This document shows, piece after piece, positions 22,165 through 32,264 of a stretch of DNA of 64,000 bases. Below the pieces are notes generated by a model, which ran no database searches, had not been told where the DNA came from, and worked only from the letters and a program-made list of their open reading frames with translations. The translations under genes and the position numbers were made by a program. Positions within the stretch are counted from its first letter, which is position 1; every line of letters begins with the position of its first letter. Source of the DNA: Ariolimax columbianus (taxonomy: Eukaryota > Mollusca > Gastropoda > Stylommatophora > Arionidae); assembly GCA_036924085.1 (NCBI GenBank), contig JAVGWX010000012.1:5969478-6033477 (forward strand), given 5' to 3'.

Positions 22165-23400
22165 CTTGAGTCAAATTAAGCCACAGGCTCCACTCCTGGT
22201 GGTGCTCTTCCGTCAATTTCTTCAAGTTTCAGCTTTGCAACCATACTTCCCCCGGAACCCAAACACTTTGGTTTCCCAGAAGCTGCCCGCAGAGTCATCG
22301 AAGCAACTCCTGCGGATCGCTAGTCGGCATGGTTTATGGTCAGAACTAAGACGGTATTTGATCGTCTTCGCGCCTCTGACTTTCGTTCTTGATTAATGAA
22401 AACATTCTTGACAAATGCTTTCGCAGTAGCTCGTCTTGCGGCGATCCAAGAATTTCACCTCTAACGCCGCAATACGAATGCCCCCGTTTGTCCCTGTTAA
22501 TCATTACCTCCAGTTCCGAAAACCAACAAAATTGAACCGAGGTCCTATTCAATTATTCCATGCACCATTATTCAGGCAGACGAGGCCTGCTCTAAACACT
22601 CTAATTTTTTCAAAGTAAGCCCGCCGGCCACCCAGGACGCTCAGCGAAGAGCACCCGTGGGAGAGAGCCGGCAGAAGGTAGGGCAGGAGACAACGGGCAG
22701 TGAACCGGCGCGAGCCGGACAACCCGCCTGCGCCTGAGATAAAACTACGAACTTTTTAACTGCAACAACTTTAATATACGCAATTGGAGCTGGAATTACC
22801 GCGGCTGCTGGCATAAGACTTGCCCTCCAATAGATCCTCGTTAAAGGGTTTAAAGTGTACTCATTCCAATTACGGAGCCTCGAAAGAGTCCCGTATTGTT
22901 ATTTTTCGTCACTACCTCCCCGTGCCGGTAGTGGGTAAGTTGCGCGCCTGCTGCCTTCCTTGGATGTGGTAGCCGTTTCTCATGCTCCCTCTCCGGAATC
23001 GAACCCTGATTCCCCGTTACCCGTTACAAACATGGTAGGCATGTCACGTGCCATCGACATTTGATAGGGCAGACATTTGAAAGATGCGTCGCCGGCACAT
23101 GAGGCCATGCGATAAGCACAAAGTTATCCAGCGTCACCAGTGGGGACGCCGCAACCCCGCGAGGGGAAACGACGATTGGTTTTGAACTAATAAAAGCGCT
23201 CTTTCCGCGAGGGTCGGAGCTTGGTAAGCATGTATTAGCTCTAGAATTGCCACAGTTATTCAAGTAGGATCGTGTCATCTAAGGAACCTCGATTGATTTA
23301 ATGAGCCATTCGCGGTTTCACCGTGAGACAGTGTGAACTTAGACATGCATGGCTTAATCTTTGAGACAAGCATATGACTACTGGCAGGATCAACCAGATA
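22165..23400 (-). rRNA. Partial 18S rRNA (5' two thirds), not a functional gene
   Basis: On the minus strand it starts at 23400 with the canonical 18S 5' end ('tatctggttgatcctgcc') and 'tcatatgcttgtctcaaag'. It continues through 'gccagcagccgcggtaa' near 22805 and 'gaggtgaaattcttggat' near 22450, and stops after 'tggagcctgtggcttaat' near 22170. The remaining third (decoding site, 3' minor domain) is missing, so it cannot make a ribosome subunit RNA. Conservation of these landmarks is strong, so this part is young or recently copied. Confidence 0.93.
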
Positions 23401-24054
23401 TCTGTCGGAGACGTACGTAGCGCACACACCGGTTGGCGGAGGACGGGTGTGTAAAAAGCCTCACTGGGACGGCCGCAGGGACCGACTGACGGAACGGACG
23501 GACGGTTGTTCCACCCGTCACTCACTCCGTCGACCTAGGACCGCCTGACAGGAGCCCCTACACGCACCAGACGACCGACCGACCGGGCTCGCTCGAGGAA
23601 GGATGGCAGTGCTCTGTGCAGAACGGATCCCAACGACCACGGCGATGAATTTCACTTGGACTAGAGCCAATTTGGCCTGCCGGCCTCTTCTTCTCTCGAG
23701 GGTTGGTCCCCGGGAGAACACAGGGCCTTGAGGCACGATTCCTGCTTTCAATTTGCCGGTCACAAGCTCTTTGCGAGAGTCTGACCACCAGCGAGACGAA
23801 CTGTCGAGCTCTGCTATAAACCTTAGATAAATAACCACGGACTGAAAACGTTTCCTGATACGGACCAGAGAAGCGCACCTCGGTGGAGGAGACGCCAAAA
23901 CAAACCGCACCCCAATAGCTCTACGGGGAAAGGCAGGCGAGCGTTTTCAGAAAGCCCGCGCTATCGCTCCGCCTGGAGGGACTGAGATCTCTTTACGAAC
24001 ACTGGTTGAAATTGAATCTCGGCGGCGAGACAACTAACCCAGATGGTGTGAGAT
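23401..24054 (-). other. Sequence immediately upstream of 18S (5' external spacer-like)
   Basis: GC-rich, CGTC/CCGTC-rich text directly abutting the 18S 5' end. By position it should be 5' ETS. The ORFs at 23518-23910 are composition artefacts. Confidence 0.65.
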
Positions 24055-25027
24055 CTTTCTTTTTCGGTCTGGCAGTTTTTGTTTCCAATACCTGGTATAT
24101 TTTCTACCACCTCTGGGAATATATCCTGCCTCCAGGTAGGTTTTCGTACAGTAGTTATGGGTTTTGGTGTTGTTAGTGCGTTTATGAGATCTTCGTGCAT
24201 CTTTGCTTTGGCTATTTCTGCAAAGTTTCTCCGCTTTAGTTTCCCGTTTCCCAAATTGTTTAGTCTCTGGTGCATTGGATGGTCAGTCAGTCTTCGGAGT
24301 TTCTCTGACTGCAGCTGGGCTCTGCAGTCTCTTCTATCGGTCATGGATTGCAGTTTTGTAATCTTTTCAAGTTCTACAATTGGCGTTGACTTCATGCCTC
24401 CTGTTATAACTCTCATGGCTTGATTTTGAAGTTTGCTTACTTTATCGAAGTTCGCCTTTGCTGCTGTTGTCCATGCCGCAATGCCATACTCGAGAACTGG
24501 TCTCACTCTTCCAGTGTACAGTTTCTTTAGTATGCCTTCGTCTGCTCCTCAGCTTGTGCCAGCAAGTTTCCTCATGATTGCCATTCTTTCTCTGGCTCAA
24601 ATTCGGTTTCTCTCGATCTGACTTTTCCATGTCATGCGCCGATCAAATGTGACTCCCAGATAGGTTGGGTTGTCGTTTGGCTGCAGGAATTTGCCATTTA
24701 AACTTAATTTGGTATTTTGGGGTTTTATTGAAAGCGAGAATATTGTGCATGTGGTTTTCTCCTCGTTTATTTTGACCAGCCATGAGTTCCAGCGATGTTA
24801 GGGCCTGCTGCATCCGACTTCTTGCTATGGTGAGATTCTTTTCAGAGGTCCACATAGCCAGATCGTCTGCAAACATTGAGCTATGGAGTCTCCTTGGTAT
24901 ATTCTGTGTAATGTCGTTTATATATACCAGGAAGAGTGTGGGTGACAGTACTCCCCCTTGAGGTACTTCCTGCTCGAGTGTCACCTTTTTTGCTCATCTG
25001 CCCTTGCACTTGGACTCTGGCCGTTCT
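24055..25027 (-). pseudogene. I-superfamily-like LINE, RT part of the split element (5'-truncated)
   Basis: The minus strand gives 'QEVPQGGVLSPTLFLVYIND' and 'SSMFADDLAMWTSEKN' (FADD box, 24643-24984). It then has 'KPTWRQDIFPEVVENIPG' and 'VRPVLEYGIAAWTTAAKANF' in the 23961-24506 frame. It is closely similar to the plus-strand LINE at 45740-46690. The copy starts at 25027, where similarity to that LINE stops and the inverted-repeat arm begins. The RT frame is broken by frameshifts. It reads across the insertion into the RNase H segment at 19571-20488. Confidence 0.85.
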
Positions 25028-25171
25028 AGACTTACAAAGAGACTTTTATGTAACTCTTATTCTCAACTTTTACATGGAAGTCTTTCGAACGCCCCTTAAA
25101 ACAACCAGGATATTTGTCCTGTATTTAAACCTTATATGGAAGGGTCATCCAAACACAAATATGGAAAAAAC

Positions 25172-25173
25172 CC

Positions 25174-25204
<31 letters not shown>

Positions 25205-25320
25205 AACACACACACACACACACACACAAACAAACACACACACACACCAATATATATACATATATATATATATCATCATTCGTGTTTGTGCGCATATATA
25301 TATATCTATATATAATCCTC
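25172..25320. repeat. CA and AT microsatellites (right arm)
   Basis: (CA)n with CAAA interruptions followed by AT runs. Mirror of 13030-13160. Confidence 0.93.
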
Positions 25321-25790
25321 AAATGAAGCTGGTCTATCTAACCTTGCCTTGAACATTGACATATAATCTTCAAATAAAGCTGGTCTATCCAACCTTGCCT
25401 TGAACATTTACAAATAATCCTCAAATGAAGCTGGTCTATCCAACCTTGCCTTGAACATTTACATATAATCCTCAAATGAAGCTGGTCTATCCAAACTTGC
25501 CTTGAACATGGACATATAATCCTCAAATACAGCTGGTCTATCCAACCTTGCCTTGAACATTTACATATTATCCTAAAATGAAGCTGGTCTATCCAACCTT
25601 GCGTTGAACATTTACATATAATCCTCAAATAAAGCTGGTCTATCCAACCTTGCGTTGAACATTTACATATAATCCTCAAATGAAGCTGATCTATCCAACC
25701 TTGCGTTGAACATTTACATATAATCCTCAAATGAAGCTGGTCTATCCAACCTTGCCTTGAACATTTACATATAATATTCAAATGGAACAC
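25310..25790. repeat. 51-bp minisatellite, right arm, about 9-10 units
   Basis: Mirror of 11955-12815 with roughly half the units and more point variants. Confidence 0.95.
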
Positions 25791-26339
25791 TTGCAGCGAT
25801 ATCTCGTATTTAATAACCATAAGAACATCTCATAAATGACATTTCACATGGTATTCGAACTCATAATCCATTCATGTAACTCTATATTAAACACTACAAT
25901 TGAAGGCTCAAACCGAACCCTTAACTGGAACAATCGTAACAAACACTTTGACAAAAACCACCACATGAGACGCTCAGATGCTTCCAATGAAATGACGAGC
26001 ATAGTTTGCACATTCTATTTTCGAAATTCCCCGAAGTTGGAACTTTAGCTACATTCTAAATGTTGGCTAATAACTGGCTAACTTAATAAAGAAATGGTTG
26101 TATTCAATCATCTACGCTAGCACAGGGGATACAGACAGTTATTATTGATAAACAAATGAGTACAAGAAGTTAATGGAGTGTAATGTATAACAGACAAATG
26201 TATCGATCCATATGGGTCAATCCAATATGGAACACAATTATAAAGACAGAATAGGAAAATGACCTATATGATATGGTAGATTATATTAGTAGGTGTGTGA
26301 GGAAAATCAGGTAGCAGTGAACACGGCAAATGTAATGTT

Positions 26340-26925
26340 TGGTACGATAAAAGAAATATTAAACATAGCAGCACGGAATTGATAGTGTAATTATATTAGT
26401 TATACCTAGATTGGAGTATTGTATATATGTGTAGAATCCTGATCGCAGAGAGGATACACACATCTTATATGCAAAGGATACAAAGAAGATCGACAAAACT
26501 AATAATGGGATTTCAGAATTACAATTATGAGGAAAGACTAAAAACACCGGCCTACAGTGTCTAGGAAAGGGAAGATTTCGTTATGATTTAATACAGTTTT
26601 TAAGATTTTAAACGGAAAGGATAAATTAGACTATTGCAAGTTCTTCAAAATATAGCCTCCTATAAGAACCAGCAGGCACAGCCACACATTAATTAAAGAA
26701 ATGTCAAGATTAGATACCAAGAAATAATTTTTTGACCAGAGACTGATGTATGCTTGGAATGCAATGTCACAGGAAATAGTAGAGACAGGGTCAATTAATT
26801 CACTCAAGAATAGATGGAATAGAAATAGTTATTTTTAGATCAAGCGAATGTAAAATAAACTCTGCATAGTCTTCGAAACCAGTATTAAGACGTTAAGTTA
26901 AATTAAATTAAATTAAATTCAGTTA
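26340..26925 (+). pseudogene. CR1/L2-like LINE 3' end (right-arm copy)
   Basis: Mirror of 6690-7330. The plus strand has 'IPRLEYCIYV', 'NYEERL' text and the TTAAA-type tail at 26890-26920, with stops throughout. Confidence 0.72.
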
Positions 26926-26934
26926 AGATAGAAG

Positions 26935-27000
26935 AATTTTGACACCATAACCAAGGTTGTAGTAATGCCACCATAACAAAGGTTGTAGTAATGACACCGG
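26935..27000. repeat. 26-bp minisatellite, right arm, about 2 units
   Basis: Mirror of the 10-unit array at 6412-6680. Confidence 0.85.
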
Positions 27001-27164
27001 GACTGAGTGTAACTGTCATGGTCATGCTGTGGTTTGTATAAAAAAAGGAGCCAAAATCGGAGCCTCCAAGGTACGTGGAGTAGGAACATTTATAAATAGA
27101 TACAGATGGCATCACGGCCTCCAAGGTACGTGCAATAGGAACATTTATATAGATAGAGATCTCT

Positions 27165-27479
27165 GTGTGGCGATAAATGTCTAGGCCGCTGTACCATGAG
27201 CCGGTAATCTTCAAAATGAAGGCGGCTCAAAATGATAGAAACCAGTTAGTTATCGTTTACATTTCTACTGTCCCACGAGCCCAAAACCGATTCATAACCA
27301 CTACCCTGGGACCCTGAAACGAAGTTGAAATTACCCAGCAGAATGAATTCATCATGAGAGGTAACTGTGGCTGAGGCATTGGTCAGATCCTGGTAGATGT
27401 TGCCTTTTCCTTGTGGTTGTGTTTCGTCTTGAGGGGGCGACTATTATTGTGAGATGACCATGCTTATGTTTCAGTCGTG
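27165..27479 (-). pseudogene. RTE-like endonuclease middle part (right-arm copy, deleted)
   Basis: Mirror of 5037-5360. The downstream endonuclease/linker half (left-arm 5365-6200) is missing and the text jumps directly into the 53-bp repeat near 27150. Confidence 0.75.
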
Positions 27480-27830
27480 CTAGGAGGAGCCTGCCCGAGA
27501 TGGTGTGCTAAGAGCAGCCTGCCCGAGACGGTGTGCTAGGAGGAGCCTGCCCGAGATGGTGTGCTAGGAGGAGCCTGCCCGAGATGGTGTGCTAAGAGTA
27601 GCCTGCCCGAGACGGTGTGCTAGGAGGAGCCTGCCCGAGATGGTGTGCTAAGAGTAGCCTGCCCGAGACGGTGTGCTAGGAGGAGCCTGCCCGAGACGGT
27701 GTGCTAGGAGGAGCCTGCCCGAGACGGTGTGCTAGGAGGAGCCTGTCCGAGATGGTGTGCTAGGAGGAGCCTGCCCGAGACGGTGTGCTAAGAGGAGCCT
27801 GCCCGAGATGGTGTGCCAGGATACTATACT
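27480..27830. repeat. 28-bp minisatellite inside the endonuclease (right arm)
   Basis: Mirror of 4662-5036, about 12 units, but the regular 112-bp higher-order pattern of the left arm is absent and variants are arranged differently. Confidence 0.92.
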
Positions 27831-28330
27831 GTCTGTGAGTGGGGATCTTATAAAGAAGCCCACGCCATTTCTGTGTTGATGGCCACCTGCGTGTAGCAGA
27901 CATGCTTCTTCAATGTTGAGTCGTTAGAGTGTTCTAGCCAGTGCCCCAACATAGCCAGTCCCGTTCAGTGTCAGCACATTCCATGTTGCGACCTCATTAG
28001 TCCCCTTATATCGGAGGAGGGGGGGGGGGGCTTGTGGGAAGCACTGCGCGTGACACGTTTCGATAGAGATTCGTAAACACCAGTAGGAGGAGACGGATGT
28101 GGCGCTACCGTGTTCTGTTTGAGCAGTGGATGTGGCTATTGTGATCCCTGAAGGCTCTTGGGGAAGAGTCGGATACTGCGCTGCCTTTGGACGGGGACCG
28201 CAATGAGGGAGTAAAAAGTACTCTTTCTCCTGTGTGTCTGGCTAGTGTCCGTTCCTGTTTTCTGACGTTAACGCCTTGCTCTTCTCTGTCCTCTGAAATT
28301 TATCCTCCAACGGGCTGATGTGATTTTCGT
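27831..28330 (-). pseudogene. RTE-like LINE 5' segment and endonuclease start (right-arm copy)
   Basis: Mirror of 4140-4661. The 25-base direct duplication of the left arm is single here. A G-run of about 12 at 28020-28030 differs from the C-run of the left arm. Confidence 0.68.
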
Positions 28331-29819
28331 CGGAATGAAGATGTGTAGGGAGGAAAATTTACTTAGGGCCTCTGCTATTGGGCGAGAGGGGGGAGGGGGG
28401 GGGGGGGGTTACCATACTGAGGAGACAGTTCTTGAAGTATTGTGTTTCCTTGCTACTTGGAGGGTGGTCAAGCAGAACGCTAGGCATCGTGTTTGACTCT
28501 AAGTGTTATACGATACTGACTGCGGTCACCCTTCGCTAGGCCTAGCTTGTCGATCTTAGCGACCACATCTAGATAAGATGTGACGGGCACAATATACCAG
28601 ATAAATACACAAAAACACTGTCTTAGAATGATAATCCAGCAAGCCAACTGATGGAGAGAATCATAATACAATCGAAGACTTATAAATTACCGAAGTCAAC
28701 ACAAACACCAGGAGACGTGAGCGCATGAGGCGCATCCATCTTGTTTTGAAAATCCCAATTGTAATATTGTAGCCTCACATTTCCGCCGCCAACCGCGCAG
28801 CCTTTTCTGTTCATATATAATACAAAATTCCAGCCATCTAACCTGGAGATAACGTTATTGTAACAAACAAAATAAAACAGGTTGGCCAGCGTTGAGAAAT
28901 TTTGCAATTTACATCCTCGTGACAGAGGGGACTGTATTTTTGTTTCTGTCGGTGAAACTGTATTTATCTCTCAACTGATTGTTCTATATTTGTTCAGGTT
29001 TTTGTGGCTTAAAATGTGAAATGGATGAGCTAGTCGACTTCATTTATCTACCCTCCACGAACAGCCAAGTAATATGCAACTCATGTTGACATTATAACTA
29101 TTCCTAACTATTCCTTATTTACAAAGCCAAGATTCAAATCTTCAGAACATATCAATATTAAATAATCATACCAATAAAAATATCAACTCATAATAAAGAC
29201 AGACTATAACTTCAATTTGCATGGCTGTTTCCCCTGGAGCACATACGATATCATGGTCGATTATGGTGCGGCATATCGTTCATTGATGTATCGGAGAGAA
29301 TGATCTTTTCCATTATTAGTTTTCAAAGGCTCCAATGGTTGGGACACACTCGGAGGATGGATGATGGCAAAATACCAAAAGATCTTCTGTATAGCGAATT
29401 ACAATTATTTTTTTAAATCACAATTACTACCGTCTGACAAGCTGGAAGAAGGCAATGAAATACTAACTAAGAAATAATTGTATCCAAGTAAAAGATTTGC
29501 TGATAAAAGTGAAAAAATATAATTAGGTAAATGGTACGTAGATAATGTTGAAGAATTCTAACTTTTTTTTGGGTTGGTTAATGGTTAATTCAGCAGCTTG
29601 TGAGATCCTGGCCTTTTGGTCGATGCCAAGTAGTGGTATCTGACATAGTTTGTGAATTGTTGTTTAGTTCCGTAGACAGTGTTTTTTGGAACTGCCTCCG
29701 ATGAAGAAGCTCTTTCATAACACAGCCAAGCAATTAAAATTACAATTAAAAAGATGATGTTCAACAGTTTGATATGGATGTGTGAACAACCAGCACGTTT
29801 GAGTCTATGTTTGTTGGAT
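28331..29819. other. Unassigned arm sequence (right arm)
   Basis: Mirror of about 2640-4140. Poly-G near 28390-28408. No gene recognised. Confidence 0.4.
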
Positions 29820-30216
29820 TCTGTTGAAGCAACTGTAAAGTTGTATCTGTTGAAGCGACTGTAAAGTTGTATCTGTTGAAGCGACTGTAAAGTTGTATCT
29901 GTTGAAGCAACTGTAAAGTTGTATCTGTTAAAGCGACTGTAAAGTTGTATCTGTTGAAGCGACTGTAAAGTTGTATCTGTTGAAGCGACTGTAAAGTTGT
30001 ACCTGTTTAAGCAACTGTAAAGTTGTATCTGTTGAAGCGACTGTAAAGTTGTATCTGTTGAAGCGACTGTAAAGTTGTATCTGTTAAAGCGACTGTAAAG
30101 TTGTATCTGTTGAAGCGACTGTAAAGTTGTATCTGTTAAAGCGACTGTAAAGTTGTATCTGTTGAAGCGACTGTAAAGTTGTATCTGTTGAAGCGACTGT
30201 AAAGTTGTATCTGTTA
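29820..30216. repeat. 26-bp minisatellite, right arm, about 15 units
   Basis: Core 'aagcgactgtaaagttgtat'. Mirror of the 5-unit array at 2503-2633. Confidence 0.95.
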
Positions 30217-30527
30217 AGTGCGAAGTCGGATAATGCTGATTTGTCCTATCCTTTTCATGTGGTTGATATTGTCTTTAAGATTAGGATTTGGGATGGCCAT
30301 GTGTTTGTAGATTTCTCTCTCAGAATTCCTCAGAGAAAAATAATTCTAAAAAAACATTTGAACAAGCGAATTATAGCTCATAAAATAAATGTAGCAGCAA
30401 AATCGATTCTGAAAAAAGAAAACATCATTAGTGTTAGCAAAAGTTTCTTTTTCTTTGTTAGAAACAGAAGATAACAAAAAAAAAGAAGATACTCTTAAAG
30501 ACAGCACCGGAAAAATAAAACAGGGAT

Positions 30528-30660
30528 TGGAAAGATGCAGGAGTGATAGTCTTGTTCAAAACGAGCTGACCATCAAATGCATCAGATTATAGAACGGTGA
30601 GTTTAACGGGCAAAGGATGCACAATTTGGGAGTCAATAATCCAATAAAACATTGGCAGTA
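30528..30660 (+). pseudogene. CR1-like RT scrap (right-arm copy)
   Basis: The plus strand reads 'DAGVIVLFKTS', a stop, then a 'YRTVSLTGKGC' segment. Mirror of 2045-2170. Confidence 0.6.
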
Positions 30661-31384
30661 GTACTGACTGCTGCCCCCAGGGTCCCATAATTACGACCAC
30701 AACAAAATAATGTGAACCTCCACGGTACGATCCGAGTGACCAAAGAAGGGCTGTCTTTTAACTGGTTGTATACAGACTCTGATAAGTCTTCTAGACCATT
30801 ATAAAAACGTTCAGTTAAATTGTGTAAAGTGCATAAAATGACGTCATATGTTTTTACTCTCATTTTTGTCACGTCAACAACAGGAAGTACATTGTTAGTG
30901 GCAGCCATTTCCTCGGGCGGCTAGGTTATGTAGTATATTACAGAAACCACAGTGATAATTGTAAACTTTGTTTTTCACCTTGACTCTGAACGCATTGTAC
31001 AAGCTACCAATAGCGGCAGGTAATTAATGTTCACTCGTTGATGTGTCATAGATGTCGACTGTCCATTCCCATTGTCTTTAAAGAAAAGTATCCATACTTT
31101 ATGATATCAGTGTCAAACATGATCCCTATTAGATGGACGCAAACCTAAGATCAAGAATTGAGACGTTGGAAGTGCAGCGGTAGAGACAGTTTGTGGCAAA
31201 AGTCGCAACAGCACGCTAAAAAAAAGGGTTGGGACTACATCGGTGAATGACTATATTGAAGCAAAAAAAAACAACAACATAGTGTATGGACATTCAACAA
31301 GGACGCAGACTACGATCAACTTTCACCTAGTTGATACTAGATCAAGGACACCAGCAAGCGGCCGCACCATTATACAAATACACA
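30661..31384. other. Unassigned arm sequence (right arm)
   Basis: Mirror of 1346-2044, including the 91-codon ORF (30633-30908, minus). No gene called. Confidence 0.4.
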
Positions 31385-31620
31385 CCAGGCCAATCACCGG
31401 TCTGTCTTAATACTCAATTACACACAGCCGGCCAATCATCGGCCTGTCTTCACACTCGATTACACGGAACCGGCCAATCACCGGTCTGTCTTAACACTCG
31501 ATTACACGGAACTGGCCAATCACCGGCCTGTCTTGAGACTCGATTACACACAGTCGGCCAATCACCGGTCTGTCTTTACACTCGATTACACGCAGCCGGC
31601 CAATCACCGGCCTCGTCTTG
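31385..31620. repeat. 42-bp minisatellite, right arm, about 5-6 units
   Basis: Mirror of 1005-1345 with fewer units. Confidence 0.93.
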
Positions 31621-31799
31621 AGACGCGATTAGAAGGCAATACCCCAAAAATGATCTCTACACTTTCCAGAGAAAGAACAGGAGCTAATGAGGGAAGAAGA
31701 TAACTTCAAGCGGACTAAAACTTTCTGTACTCATATTCAGATTGGTATCTGAAATTGTATAAAGAGGATTCTAGTTACAGCTTTTGCAGCCCCTTTATG

Positions 31800-31941
31800 T
31801 CGCCCGCCACCTTTCTCTCTATACATGTCTCTCTATCTCTACCTTTCTCTCTATCTTTCTTTCTCTCTCTACCTTTCTCTCTCGCTTTCTCTCTCTCTCT
31901 CTTTCTCGTTCCCTACCTTTCTCTCTCTCTCTCTACCTTTA

Positions 31942-31995
<54 letters not shown>
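31800..31995. repeat. (CT)n microsatellite, right arm
   Basis: Mirror of the GA tract at 651-805, longer here. Confidence 0.95.
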
Positions 31996-32264
31996 ACAAA
32001 AGCTCTTATTCTACATTATTTAATGCCTGCCTCCTAACATGACCACATGTTGTCTGAACACGACAGGACGATGTTAAATCAACAACTCTTTTGGAACTGT
32101 TTTGGTTATCATCGCATTAAATCTATGACAAAACCCAAGATGAATATGTCCATACGTAATAATCATAACAATAATGGTACCAATAATAGTAACAATAATA
32201 ATACTAATTTTAGAAGCCCATCGTCACAAAGATGGCGACAGCAACAGACTATTGCTACCATGTA

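Larger units (their letters stand above)
20489..24054 (-). mobile_element. rDNA-derived insertion with 32-bp target-site-like duplication
   Basis: Read on the minus strand it consists of a pre-18S spacer, the 5' two thirds of 18S, repeated degenerate 18S/28S junction text, 28S 3'-end text, a further segment also present at 43190-43700, and finally a 'cagcgtacgatgaagaag' tail like the 3' tails of the local LINEs. The flanks 20457-20488 and 24055-24086 match at 30 of 32 bases, and both sit at the same point of the interrupted LINE. Tail plus flanking duplication indicate LINE-mediated insertion rather than a displaced rDNA unit. That mechanism is inference. Confidence 0.75.

Noticed and set aside
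22165..23400. A functional 18S rRNA gene
   Set aside because: The 3' third is missing and it is joined to decayed 28S text inside a LINE, so it is a derived copy.
23518..23910. Overlapping minus-strand ORFs before 18S
   Set aside because: They lie in 5' ETS-like GC-rich spacer.
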